39,006 bases of DNA from Acidimicrobiia bacterium (GCA_022821685.1 JAJEDD010000013.1:1-39006); one strand, 5' to 3'. Counted from the first letter of the stretch, positions 16,344-23,520 are shown. The notes: generated from the sequence alone by a model not told the origin. A program made the numbers and translations.

Positions 16344-16865
16344 ATGGCAAGCAGGGACATTCTGATCACCGCCGGCCCGAACGGTGCCGGGAAGACGACC
16401 TTCGCGCTCACATACCTGCGCGTCGAGGCTCTGGGCCTGCCGTTCCTGAACGCCGACATGATCGCCGCCGGGCTCGCGCCCTTGGGTTCGCGCCACACCG
16501 ATGTGCAGGCTGGGCGGCTCATGCTAGCCGAGATCGACAGGCTGGCCGCCGAGGGTCGAAGCTTCGCATTCGAGACCACGCTGTCCGGGCGCGGCTACCT
16601 CCGCCGGATCGACGGGTGGCGCCGCATGGGCTACCGGGTGACGCTGCTCTTCCTGTCGCTTCAGTCGCCGGGCCAGGCGATCCACCGGGTGCGACGACGG
16701 GTCCAGCAGGGCGGCCACCACATTCCCGAGGGAGTGATCCGAAGACGATTCGACGCTGGAATCGACAACTTCAGGAGTGTGTACGCTGAGAGAGTCGACA
16801 GCTGGGTGTTATTGGACAACACTGGCAAGGCTCCGGTCCTCATCGAGATGGGAGGTTGGTCTTGA
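16344..16865 (+). CDS. zeta-toxin-like P-loop kinase
   Basis: 173-residue P-loop protein of the zeta toxin/UDP-N-acetylglucosamine kinase-like group. Visible features are Walker A GPNGAGKTT at residues 11-19, FLNAD at 35-39 (substrate-side Asp), FAFETTLSG at 74-82, and the arginine-rich lid RVRRRVQQGGHHIPE at about 115-129, followed by RRRF. Family zeta kinases phosphorylate a sugar nucleotide or related substrate, some as toxins. The substrate here is unknown. It shares its stop (TTGA) with the start of a small downstream gene, so the two are translationally coupled. A role as a chromosomal toxin or as a housekeeping kinase cannot be decided from sequence. Confidence 0.85.
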   Translation: MASRDILITAGPNGAGKTTFALTYLRVEALGLPFLNADMIAAGLAPLGSRHTDVQAGRLMLAEIDRLAAEGRSFAFETTLSGRGYLRRIDGWRRMGYRVTLLFLSLQSPGQAIHRVRRRVQQGGHHIPEGVIRRRFDAGIDNFRSVYAERVDSWVLLDNTGKAPVLIEMGGWS

Positions 16866-17101
16866 CTAGCAACGACAGAGGCTCGACAGACGGTCTCGAC
16901 ACCTCGCTCGGCGGTGAGAATTGGGTTCAGGGTGTGCTCGACGCGCTGACGCGTGCGGCCAAGCAGGCCCACTTGATCGCCTACCAGACCGGCAGCGGCG
17001 TGGCCTACCGGCGCAACGGCAAGTTCGGCGTGTACGCGCCCGACCCGGCCATGTACGAAGATCTGATCCCGCCTCCGTTTGCGGAGCAGTCCGATTCCTG
17101 A
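16862..17101 (+). CDS. small partner protein of the zeta-like kinase (putative antitoxin)
   Basis: 79-residue soluble protein of unknown function. TTG 16862 is chosen because GGGAGG (16849-16854) is correctly spaced and the start overlaps the kinase stop (TTGA). The core pattern, a helix rich in Ala/Lys (VLDALTRAAKQAHLIA) then TGSGVAYRRNGKF, resembles, from memory, short proteins encoded next to zeta-like kinases, in which a helix precedes a strand with an RDGK/RNGK-type turn. Position and coupling suggest an antitoxin or regulatory partner; this is inference. It ends with EDLIPPPFAE plus six codons, and a similar end is found at 18333-18422 beyond the HigBA pair. Confidence 0.65.
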   Translation: MTSNDRGSTDGLDTSLGGENWVQGVLDALTRAAKQAHLIAYQTGSGVAYRRNGKFGVYAPDPAMYEDLIPPPFAEQSDS

Positions 17102-17132
17102 CCGGCGGTGCATCGGCGCGCAGGGACAGTGG

Positions 17133-17275
17133 ACAGGTCCCAAGCGTCCAGCAGGTCCGCGGTCGTGGTGCGCCCGGTTCGCAGGGCGAGTTGGACGATG
17201 TCGTCGACGTCGCGGGGCCGCCCCGACATGAGCTTCAGCGCCAGCAAGGCTGTGGCACGTGGCCGGACGTAGGGG
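17133..17275 (-). pseudogene. remnant of a nucleotidyltransferase-like gene (C-terminal fragment)
   Basis: On the - strand a short stretch encodes YVRPRATALLALKLMSGRPRD followed by VDDIVQLALRTG. From memory this resembles the C-terminal helical part of nucleotidyltransferase-like proteins (AbiEii/DUF6036 type), where LALKLLAGR.RD.DD is common. Nothing upstream in frame resembles the catalytic half, and the open frame around it (17005-17325) runs across the end of the + strand gene. I read it as debris of a lost gene lying 3' of the HigA-like gene. The family identification is tentative. Confidence 0.4.
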
Positions 17276-17692
17276 CTAGGGCACTTCGGGCGGGTCGGCA
17301 GTCCGCGAGCCGACGAGGAGTTCAACGGGTTCGGCGTCGGGGAATGTCACAATGAGCTGGAGTTCGCCGCCGGTCGCTCGGATAAAGGACCGGAGCGTCG
17401 ACAGCAGCATGTTGCTGCGGTGCTCCAGTCTGGACACCTCCGACTGGTCCATCTTCAAGAGCTCCGCAATCGTTGCCTGCGTCAGCTCTCGTGCCTTGCG
17501 CACTTGCGCGAGCGTTGTCTGACGCTCGTTGATCTCGGTCAGGACCGCCTCCATGCGCGCCCGCGCCCGGGGGTCGGCCCTCACCTCCTCGTAGAAGGCG
17601 TCGGGTGTGATCTTGTGCTGCCACGCGTCAGGATGCACCTCGTCAAGCGAGGCCTCGTCGGCGGGCAGATTTGCGGGGTGTGCTGATTCCAT
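17276..17692 (-). CDS. HigA-like XRE-family antitoxin
   Basis: 138-residue protein with a helix-turn-helix at about residues 65-105 (TQATIAELLKMDQSEVSRLE) and the C-terminal part typical of actinobacterial HigA-like antitoxins (LLSTLRSFIRATGGELQLI). It would bind the upstream HigB-like toxin and repress the operon. The start at 17692 is chosen because the same frame upstream, to 17932, is made of simple-repeat DNA encoding low-complexity Lys/Arg/Thr sequence and overlaps the toxin. The purine-rich GAAGG repeats just upstream can act as ribosome binding sites. Unusually, the antitoxin is separated from the toxin by 185 nt. Confidence 0.75.
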   Translation of the reverse strand: MESAHPANLPADEASLDEVHPDAWQHKITPDAFYEEVRADPRARARMEAVLTEINERQTTLAQVRKARELTQATIAELLKMDQSEVSRLEHRSNMLLSTLRSFIRATGGELQLIVTFPDAEPVELLVGSRTADPPEVP

Positions 17693-17697
17693 GCCTT

Positions 17698-17739
17698 CGT
17701 GTTTCGCCTTTCGTGTTTCGCCTTTCGTGTTTCGCCTCT
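17698..17739. repeat. 14-bp tandem repeat between toxin and antitoxin genes
   Basis: Units of CGTGTTTCGCCTTT lie at 17698-17711, 17712-17725 and, degenerate, 17726-17739. Looser TTTCGCC/TTGCGT variants continue to about 17800. On the - strand this is a polypurine GAAAGGCGAAACAC array, so the units contain GAAAGG-type ribosome-binding-like sequences directly ahead of the antitoxin start. Confidence 0.8.
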
Positions 17740-17877
17740 TGTATTTCGCCCTGTCGTACTGCGTCTCTTGCGTTTCGGCATCTTGCGTATCCGGCTGTTC
17801 TGTCTTGGCGTTCTTGTGTTGGCGGCTGATGTGTCGGCCTGGGTTGCTGGTCTTGGCTGGTTCCTCCCTGTCGTTGG

Positions 17878-18318
17878 CTATAGGCCACCGCGCCGCACGA
17901 TCGGCCGGTAGTCGGGGTTCTGTCGGCACCACTGGTCGAGGCGGTCCTGTGCATGCTGGAGGTTAGGCGGGTACCAGCGGTTGCCTAGTTCGGTCTTGTC
18001 GCCGCCGATGAGCACCACCGCGGCTTCGAGACCCGTGTCGTCGATTACGAAGCCGAAGAGGATGCGTAGCACTGGAGCAGCATCGGCGTACGGCGTAGTC
18101 GCTGTCGGTGGCGTTCGCCGGAGCGCGTGGATGTCGTAACGCGCGGACACCACCTCGTGGCACTCCGGGTCGCCGAGACTGCGACCATGAGTCTCAAGCG
18201 CTCTCAAGAGAGCCGCGATCTCCCCTTTAACCTGCCACCAATCGACCCCGTCGCCCTCCTCGCCGCCGGCAAGCGACTCCAGCCACCTGTCGAAAAAAGG
18301 GTGGAGGAACAGATCCAC
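17878..18318 (-). CDS. HigB-like RelE/ParE-family toxin
   Basis: 146-residue protein whose C-terminal half matches the actinobacterial HigB/RelE-like pattern: VLRILFGFV, then AAVVLIGGDKTELGNRWY and a C-terminal helix (AQDRLDQW). Such toxins cleave mRNA on the ribosome and are neutralised by the downstream XRE protein. The start is GTG 18318, at the edge of an AT-rich promoter-like stretch. The toxin precedes the antitoxin on the - strand, as in higBA. A Pro/Thr-rich insert at residues 68-80 (RRTPPTATTPYAD) sits before the core strand and is not typical. Confidence 0.72.
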   Translation of the reverse strand: MDLFLHPFFDRWLESLAGGEEGDGVDWWQVKGEIAALLRALETHGRSLGDPECHEVVSARYDIHALRRTPPTATTPYADAAPVLRILFGFVIDDTGLEAAVVLIGGDKTELGNRWYPPNLQHAQDRLDQWCRQNPDYRPIVRRGGL

Positions 18319-18320
18319 GT

Positions 18321-18338
18321 TATGTATTTTAGCACATA
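18321..18338 (-). promoter_or_regulatory. AT-rich promoter/operator candidate for the higBA-like pair
   Basis: An 18-bp AT-rich segment directly upstream of the GTG contains the inverted repeat TATGT/ACATA with an 8-bp spacer. On the - strand it includes -10-like TAAAAT and TACATA. It is a plausible autoregulatory site for the HigA-like repressor, with a near-leaderless toxin transcript. No matching -35 is obvious. Confidence 0.3.
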
Positions 18339-18422
18339 TTCAGTCCAGAATGGTCGAGGCGAGAAGCATCGTTCTGGGAGGGCCTCATTCCGCCTGCGTT
18401 CGAGGACAGCTACGAGATCTGA
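18333..18422 (+). pseudogene. displaced C-terminal fragment resembling the zeta-partner gene end
   Basis: With no start codon, a + strand frame ends in EGLIPPAFEDSYEI and stop. The zeta-partner protein ends in EDLIPPPFAEQSDS and stop. The LIPP-x-F motif lies the same number of codons from the stop in both. The fragment sits on the far side of the antisense higBA pair, as expected if that cassette inserted at the gene end. The similarity is short and could be chance. Confidence 0.35.
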
Positions 18423-18513
18423 GGCTCTTGGGCGGGGTGGAATCGGGAGCATCCCCGCGCTGGCGATGAGCACCGGCTAGAACCGGCCGGGAGGGTTCCG
18501 TTTGGGCCGACGG

Positions 18514-18525
18514 GGGAGATCTCCC
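18514..18525. repeat. 12-bp perfect palindrome upstream of the 453-residue gene
   Basis: GGGAGATCTCCC is a perfect palindrome 28 nt before the ATG at 18554. It could be an operator or the base of a hairpin in the leader. The remaining DNA between 18423 and 18553 shows no other recognisable feature. Confidence 0.3.
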
Positions 18526-18553
18526 GACACCAGGACCGGAAGGAGAGTTGCGC

Positions 18554-19915
18554 ATGCCGCGTCCCAAGAGCCGTTGCCGCGGCGGAAGGGTCACCCCGAA
18601 AGGCACGCGGCCCGGGGATCGCAATGGCGACACCGCGTGCGGCCGTCCCACGCCCGAGGAGGTGCTGCTGTGGGCTGCGACCCAGAACTTCGGCGAGTGC
18701 GACGGCGTGGACATGGTCGAGCGGACGGCGTCGGCGATGCTCACGAGGTTCCGTCCGCTGCCATACGACGAAGAGCCGATCCTGGACGCGGGAAGGGTCC
18801 TGACAGCGGCTCGGACCCACCCCGACCGCACCGCGGCAGCTCAGGTGGCGGCCGCTCTCGGTGCCTACGGTCCGCCCGGGCACCGTGAACGGGCACGCAG
18901 CCTGGCGGCGAGGCTGATCTCGGGCGGCGCGCCCGAGCCCGAGTGGGTAGGGGCCCTCGGCGACGTCGAGCCCCGCCGCGCCGTGGTGATGGCCGACGGA
19001 TGGGACGAGGAGCGCATCCTCTGGATCGATTTCGCGCGCCCCGACGGCGAGGTCCGCGGCATCGGCATGCGGGTCAACGCCATCGAGGCCGGCTATGCCT
19101 GCGGCTTCCTGTACGGCCCGGCGATCGCCGAGGTTTGGGCCGCCGTCGAGGCCAAGGTCGGGGCGACCGTGCGCGAGATCGGCCTGTCCGACGCGCGGGC
19201 GATGGCGGTCTGGGGACTGGAACTGCGCGACATGGCCGGGTTTGGGCGCGACCACGACGACGATGGCGACGAGCTGGATCTGGGACTGGTCAACGACGAG
19301 GAGTTGCGGGCCCTGTTCGACCAGCGCGTCGGGCTGCTGCCCGGAGGCGGCGCCCCGCCCTTCGATGGGCCGCTGACCGAGGACGAGTTCGACGACCTGT
19401 GCGACGAGTTCCTCGACTCGCGCTGGTTCTCGGTGCCCGGGCCCGGCGAATGGTTGGACGCCGACGTGTGGTTGGGTGTCGACGAGACCCGATGGCTGGC
19501 CCACTGGCTGGTCAACAATGTCTGCGAGTTCGCCGAGGCCTGGTGCGATTCCGACCCGCTGCGCTGGAGTCCGGCGCGGGCCGGCATGTATCTCGAGCAG
19601 TGGATCCCGGAGAGGGTCGTGTGCCACGACGGGGTGCACGATGCGGTGGAGGCGGTGTTCCCCCTATGGCTGCGCTTCGCCGCTGAGCGCCGCGGCCTGG
19701 CCGACGATCTGCTGGAGCAGAACCTCGCCGCAGCCCGGAAGTCCTTCAGCGCCATGCGGGCAAACTCGGCTGACCCGGCGAAGCGCTCGGTCGCCACCAA
19801 CATCCTCACCGGCCTGGTCGCCGACGGCGTGAACCTCAGGGACGAGGCTGTGGTGCAGGCCTGGATCGACGGCCACAACGCCAGCCTCGCCACGAGCGCC
19901 GCCAGTGCGGCGTGA
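18554..19915 (+). CDS. hypothetical protein, 453 residues, acidic
   Basis: I do not recognise the family. The ATG at 18554 is chosen because AGGAG (18541-18545) lies 8 nt upstream; a TTG at 18548 is less likely. The protein begins with a basic segment (PRPKSRCRGGRVTPKG) and is then mostly helical and rich in Ala, Asp, Glu and Trp. There is a strongly acidic patch at about residue 235 (DHDDDGDELDLG) and several Cys/Trp-containing acidic helices (DEFDDLCDEFLD, CEFAEAWCDSDPLRW). It has no signal peptide and no membrane segments, so it is likely cytoplasmic. Codon use matches the neighbours, which supports real coding. Confidence 0.75.
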   Translation: MPRPKSRCRGGRVTPKGTRPGDRNGDTACGRPTPEEVLLWAATQNFGECDGVDMVERTASAMLTRFRPLPYDEEPILDAGRVLTAARTHPDRTAAAQVAAALGAYGPPGHRERARSLAARLISGGAPEPEWVGALGDVEPRRAVVMADGWDEERILWIDFARPDGEVRGIGMRVNAIEAGYACGFLYGPAIAEVWAAVEAKVGATVREIGLSDARAMAVWGLELRDMAGFGRDHDDDGDELDLGLVNDEELRALFDQRVGLLPGGGAPPFDGPLTEDEFDDLCDEFLDSRWFSVPGPGEWLDADVWLGVDETRWLAHWLVNNVCEFAEAWCDSDPLRWSPARAGMYLEQWIPERVVCHDGVHDAVEAVFPLWLRFAAERRGLADDLLEQNLAAARKSFSAMRANSADPAKRSVATNILTGLVADGVNLRDEAVVQAWIDGHNASLATSAASAA

Positions 19916-19954
19916 GTGCATCGGCGGAGTCCGGCAGCCATCGTGTGGGGTCAC

Positions 19955-20060
19955 AGGCCGAGCAGGCCGGCAGCGAGCGACTCGGCCCGCCGCGCCGCAC
20001 CAGAAGCAAGGCGGTCTCGATGGTAGAGGCCGAGCAAGCCGGCAGCGAGCGATTCGGCCG
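19955..20060. repeat. pair of 34-bp direct repeats in a gene-free interval
   Basis: Bases 19955-19988 and 20027-20060 are nearly identical (3 differences; AGGCCGAGCAGGCCGGCAGC start) with a period of 72. They lie in the 266-nt stretch between two convergent genes, where I see no convincing gene. GGCCGAGC-like words recur after other gene ends (about 21912 and 22424), so this may be a dispersed intergenic repeat. Confidence 0.6.
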
Positions 20061-20181
20061 CTCGGACAGCGCAATGAAGCTGGCGAGAATCGCACAGATA
20101 CTGGGCTGTGAACCTCCAGTGCAGTCGCCGCGACCGGGCGGAGACCAGCACTTGCCCGCACTCCACGCGCCGCGCGTGCAG

Positions 20182-21831
20182 CTACTCGGATCCCATCTCC
20201 TTCAACTCGGTCTCGATCTCCTCCATCAGCAGTATCAGGTGGATCACGTCGGCGCTGGTTACTGAGCCTAGGAACCGGCCTGACTCGGGGTCCGTGACCG
20301 GGATCACCGACTGCGGGGCGTTGGTCATCTGCTCCAGCGCGTCGTGGATCGGCTCGTCGGGGTCGGCGCTCAGCGTGCAGGGCCGGACGACCTCGCCGAG
20401 GGTGGCCGACGCACGCGAGCCCCGGCGCACCGAGTGGAGCCCGCTGGTGGAGACGATCCCCGACACCTCGCCGCCGTCCATCACCAGGTAGTCGTGCTGA
20501 TGGGGCACGGTCCAGCGGTCAATGAACTCTGCCACCGAGGTGTCCGATCCGGGGTACTCGCCGGTCGTGTCCATGACGGTGCGCACCTTCACACCCTCGA
20601 GCGCATAGCGGGCGAACGACGGCGCCACCGTGGACGGAAGCTGGGGATGCTCCGACAGCACCGCCCGCCGCACCGCGAAGTTGATGATGCTCGGCATGAA
20701 CAGGATGTAGCCGAACATGGTCAGCACCAGCAGCGAGAACAGATCCTTGGCGATCACCCCGCTCTCGAACAGCACCAGCAGGAAGGCGATCTCCGCCACA
20801 CCCTTGGACATCAGCCCGGTGGCCAGCGCGAATGGGGCGTCGAGCCGGGTGACGTAGGTGCCGAGGAAGGCCCCGGCGAACTTGCCCGCCAGCGGCACCA
20901 GCACCAGTCCCGCAGCGGTGGCAGGGGCCAGATCCAGGAACGACAGGTCGAAGTGGAGGCCGGCCGAGGCGAAGAACAACGGCACAAAGAAGCCCTCGGA
21001 GGCGCTGCGCATGCCGGGCATGATGTCGTCGCGCACCCCCTGCGACAGGCCCGACAGCGCCGCGCCAAAGAGCAGCGCCCCGATGGTGCCGTGCAGGCCC
21101 ATGTTCTCGGCCCCCACCACCACCAAGAACAGCCCGCCGAGCAGCAGCCCGAACGACAGTTCCGGCACGTTGAAGATCCGCTGCAGCGAGACGATGACCA
21201 CCGGCAGCACCTTGGCCGACAGCAGCCACGCCACCACCACGAAGCCGACGATCTTGCCCAGCAGGGCCAGCACCGCCACCAGGCTCACGTCGTGGCCGTG
21301 CTCGCCCACGGTGAAGCCCACCACCAGCAGCGAGGCGATCTCGGCGATTATCACGATGGTGAAAATCTTCAGCCCGATGGGCTGTTTGAGCGTTCCCGAG
21401 TCCGACAGCACCTTGGCCGCCAGGCCCAGACTCGACAGCGACAGGATCCCGGCCAGCGCCAGAGCCTCGTCGAAGGCCAGGCCCAGCCCGAGGTCGACGC
21501 CGAACAGGTCGGAGGTCACCACCAGGGCCGCCATCAGGGAAACGACCACCGAGATGATCGCCGCCGCGAAGTACCGGCCCCGCATGGTGGCCACGAAGCC
21601 GGGCACGTCGATCTCGTCGAGCCCCACGATGAAGAAGAGCACGAAGATGCCGATCTCCAGGAACAGGTTCAGGTCGTGGCTCGGCTCGACGATCCCGGTG
21701 GCCGGCCCCAGCAGCACCCCCGTCAGCGTGAAGGCGATGATCGAGCTCAGGCCGAAGCGGCCCAGCACCCCCTCGGCCAACTTGGCCACCACGATCAGCA
21801 GCCCGATGGGGAGAAACACGTCGAGCAGCAT
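20182..21831 (-). CDS. CPA2-family cation/proton antiporter with CBS domains
   Basis: 549-residue membrane protein of the monovalent cation:proton antiporter-2 (KefB/NapA-like) family. About 12-13 helices fill residues 1-395, including ILSLSSLGLAAKVLSDSG, the unwound-helix region, FIVGLDEID and SKGVAEIAFLL. Two CBS domains (about 405-535, with VRTVMD and VIPVTDPESGRFLGSVTSADV) form a cytoplasmic regulatory tail that may sense nucleotides. The expected activity is exchange of Na+ or K+ for H+. The ATG at 21831 is preferred to a GTG at 21879 because helix 1 begins directly after it and GGGGAGG lies upstream. It is placed, on the opposite strand, between two proton-pumping complex I operons. Confidence 0.88.
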   Translation of the reverse strand: MLLDVFLPIGLLIVVAKLAEGVLGRFGLSSIIAFTLTGVLLGPATGIVEPSHDLNLFLEIGIFVLFFIVGLDEIDVPGFVATMRGRYFAAAIISVVVSLMAALVVTSDLFGVDLGLGLAFDEALALAGILSLSSLGLAAKVLSDSGTLKQPIGLKIFTIVIIAEIASLLVVGFTVGEHGHDVSLVAVLALLGKIVGFVVVAWLLSAKVLPVVIVSLQRIFNVPELSFGLLLGGLFLVVVGAENMGLHGTIGALLFGAALSGLSQGVRDDIMPGMRSASEGFFVPLFFASAGLHFDLSFLDLAPATAAGLVLVPLAGKFAGAFLGTYVTRLDAPFALATGLMSKGVAEIAFLLVLFESGVIAKDLFSLLVLTMFGYILFMPSIINFAVRRAVLSEHPQLPSTVAPSFARYALEGVKVRTVMDTTGEYPGSDTSVAEFIDRWTVPHQHDYLVMDGGEVSGIVSTSGLHSVRRGSRASATLGEVVRPCTLSADPDEPIHDALEQMTNAPQSVIPVTDPESGRFLGSVTSADVIHLILLMEEIETELKEMGSE

Positions 21832-22012
21832 TCGATCTTGTGCCTCCCCGAGTCGCCCGCTGAGACCGCCGGGTGACACTAGTAGCCGGTCCGCCGGGCG
21901 TCGGAGTCAGAGGCCGAGCGAGTGGGCGGCGAAACTGGTCCATACGGGCGTGGGGCGACGGTGAGCCGGACCCGTATCGGCCGCTCGGTAGGCGCGCGCC
22001 GCGCCGGACCGT

Positions 22013-22018
22013 TACTAT
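22013..22018 (+). promoter_or_regulatory. possible -10 element upstream of the STAS gene
   Basis: TACTAT fits a -10 hexamer and would give a leader of about 58 nt before the TTG at 22083. No clear -35 is visible in the GC-rich DNA upstream. The rest of 21832-22082 between the divergent genes shows nothing else I can support. Confidence 0.25.
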
Positions 22019-22082
22019 GTCGCCCGAGCCCAGCGGCCACGGCTAACCGACGGTCGGATGCACACAGAGGAGACTCGGACCA

Positions 22083-22421
22083 TTGAACATCAGCACTGAC
22101 AGGCAGAGTGGAGCGTTGATTGCAGTGGCGGAGGGCCGCGTCGATGGTGCCAACGCCCTTGAGTTCCACGAGGCGCTAGAGGCCGCCATCAGCCCCGACG
22201 ACACCGGGATGGTGCTCGATTTCGAAGGCATCTCCTACATCAGCAGCGCCGGCTTGCGTGTGGTCCTGCTGGTGGCCAAGACGCTCCAGAAGCAGAACGC
22301 CAAGATGGCCGTGTGCTCGCTGTCGGACTCAATCCGCGAGATCTTCGAGATCAGCGGGTTCGACAAGATCATCCCAGTCCACGGATCACGCGCCGACGCG
22401 CTGGCCGGAGTCGGAGGCTGA
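22083..22421 (+). CDS. STAS-domain anti-sigma factor antagonist
   Basis: 112-residue single STAS domain of the SpoIIAA/RsbV type. The central motif DFEGISYISSAGLRVVL contains the SSAG serine that partner anti-sigma kinases phosphorylate in this family. It would release a sigma factor by binding its anti-sigma kinase when unphosphorylated. The TTG start at 22083 is preceded by GAGGAG (22067-22072). No kinase or sigma gene is adjacent, so its partner is elsewhere. The C-terminal helix (SDSIREIFEISGFDKIIPV) is typical. Confidence 0.88.
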   Translation: MNISTDRQSGALIAVAEGRVDGANALEFHEALEAAISPDDTGMVLDFEGISYISSAGLRVVLLVAKTLQKQNAKMAVCSLSDSIREIFEISGFDKIIPVHGSRADALAGVGG

Positions 22422-22537
22422 GAGGCCGAGCTTGCGAGGCCGTGGCCCGAGCGGCCCGTGAGCGCAGCGAACAAGAGCGGGAATGACCCCGCTGCGACGC
22501 GACCGGCTCTCACCCATTTGTGGGACCTCTAGAGATC

Positions 22538-22557
22538 CCGGCGGGGGCTGCCGCCGG
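22538..22557 (+). terminator. GC hairpin after the STAS gene
   Basis: CCGGCGG and CCGCCGG form a perfect 7-bp stem around a 6-nt loop, about 120 nt after the STAS stop and 60 nt before the next gene. There is no T-run, so this is only a candidate terminator. The remaining DNA in 22422-22616 holds no gene that I can support. Confidence 0.3.
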
Positions 22558-22616
22558 TCCCTGACATCTGAGTCCGCCGCTACCGTGTCGGCGGGTTGAA
22601 GCATTGGAAGCAAGCC

Positions 22617-23072
22617 ATGGATGACGGCGGCGATCGGCGAGCATCGGCTGTGGTCTGGGACGAGGCCCGCGAGATCCTGGTGGTGGTGCTGCTTGTGGCC
22701 GCGCTGCTGCACTTGGCTGGCCCCATGGCTCGCTACGCCACTCTGGGCGACGAGTACTGGCAGTGGGCGGGCCTATTCCAGGCCCTCACCAACGTCAACG
22801 CCTTGACCGGGCTGCTCCTGCTGGGCGCGTCGGTGGCGGTGTGCACCACCCCGGCCGCGGACATGGTCCCCCGGCTGCGCAAATGGGTCTTCTGGGCGGC
22901 CGCGGCGGTGGCGCTGTTGGGTGTGGTCTTGACGGTGAACATCCTGACGACATCGTCGTACGGAACCACCGCCGGCACCCGCTTGGCCGCAGTGATCTGG
23001 GTTCCGGCGCCGGCGACCGTGCTGTCGGGCGCCGCGGCCTGGATGGCCCGCAAGGTGGTGCTCTTCGGCTGA
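22617..23072 (+). CDS. hypothetical four-helix membrane protein
   Basis: 151 residues, family not recognised. Four hydrophobic segments are visible (around ILVVVLLVAALLHL, ALTGLLLLGASVAV, WVFWAAAAVALLGVV and LAAVIWVPAPATVL), with a short acidic N-terminus (MDDGGDRRASAVVWDEARE). The ATG at 22617 is chosen over an in-frame TTG at 22596 because GGAAG lies 6 nt upstream. It lies upstream of the second nuo operon in the same direction, 82 nt before nuoA. Its end is duplicated in frame 45 nt further on. Confidence 0.7.
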   Translation: MDDGGDRRASAVVWDEAREILVVVLLVAALLHLAGPMARYATLGDEYWQWAGLFQALTNVNALTGLLLLGASVAVCTTPAADMVPRLRKWVFWAAAAVALLGVVLTVNILTTSSYGTTAGTRLAAVIWVPAPATVLSGAAAWMARKVVLFG

Positions 23073-23095
23073 GACGCCCCTCCCGGCATCGGCAG

Positions 23096-23117
23096 CCTGA
23101 GGGTGCTCCTCGGCTGA
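23096..23117 (+). repeat. second copy of the preceding gene's 3' end
   Basis: The membrane protein ends in RKVVLFG and stop at 23072. Exactly 45 nt later, in the same frame, there is a sequence encoding LRVLLG and stop, with matching DNA (GTGCTCCTCGGCTGA against GTGCTCTTCGGCTGA). It is one of several gene-end duplications in the window. Confidence 0.45.
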
Positions 23118-23140
23118 CGCGTCGCGGGTCGGCTCGCCGG

Positions 23141-23146
23141 TAAGCT
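23141..23146 (+). promoter_or_regulatory. possible leaderless promoter of the second nuo operon
   Basis: TAAGCT fits the actinobacterial TANNNT -10 pattern and ends 8 nt before the nuoA GTG at 23155. No ribosome binding site precedes that GTG, consistent with a leaderless transcript. No good -35 is visible. Confidence 0.3.
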
Positions 23147-23154
23147 TCCGGCCC

Positions 23155-23520
23155 GTGTCGGAGTTCCTGCGCACCTATCTGACCGTCGGCATCTTCGGCG
23201 CAGTCGGCGCCGCCATCGTGGCCGCGCTGCTGGGTGCGGGCCGGATCCTGCGGCCGTCTCGTCCAACCGCCGCCAAGGTGGAGAACTACGAGTCCGGCGT
23301 CGACCCCATCGGCGACATGTGGTCGCAGGCCAACATCCGCTACTACGTTTTCGCCCTGCTGTTCGTGCTGTTCGACGTGGAGGCCGTGTTCATCTTCCCG
23401 TGGGCCGCCCGCCTGGAGGCCTACGGGGTGTTCGGTCTCGTGGAGATGGCCATCTTCATCTTCATCCTGCTCCTCGGCCTGCTCTACGCCTGGCGCAAGA
23501 GGATGCTGAGATGGGTCTAA
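23155..23520 (+). CDS. nuoA: NADH-quinone oxidoreductase subunit A (second operon)
   Basis: 121-residue, three-helix complex I subunit. It has the canonical loop [14 protein letters not shown], then [15 protein letters not shown] and the FIFPWA motif, which is closer to the common bacterial pattern than the first-operon NuoA. The start is GTG 23155; the frame is not open with hydrophobic sequence further upstream. It heads an 11-gene set that lacks nuoEFG. Confidence 0.94.
   Translation: MSEFLRTYLTVGIFGAVGAAIVAALLGAGRILRPSRPTAAKVENYESGVDPIGDMWSQANIRYYVFALLFVLFDVEAVFIFPWAARLEAYGVFGLVEMAIFIFILLLGLLYAWRKRMLRWV

Noticed and set aside
17698..17800. TTTCG-type repeats considered as a CRISPR array
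   Set aside because: Units are 14 bp, adjacent and degenerate, with no spacers of regular length and no cas genes nearby.
17693..17932. N-terminal extension of the HigA-like protein to the start at 17932
   Set aside because: The extra 80 residues come from simple-repeat DNA and overlap the toxin gene. The conserved antitoxin fold lies wholly after residue 80.
19912..20265. Small + strand gene covering the 34-bp repeats
   Set aside because: No ribosome binding site, low-complexity repeat-derived peptide, and it runs into the end of the antiporter gene on the other strand.
20344..21876. 510-codon frame on the + strand opposite the antiporter
   Set aside because: The peptide is His/Gln/Arg-rich low complexity, while the - strand encodes a well-formed membrane protein with CBS domains.
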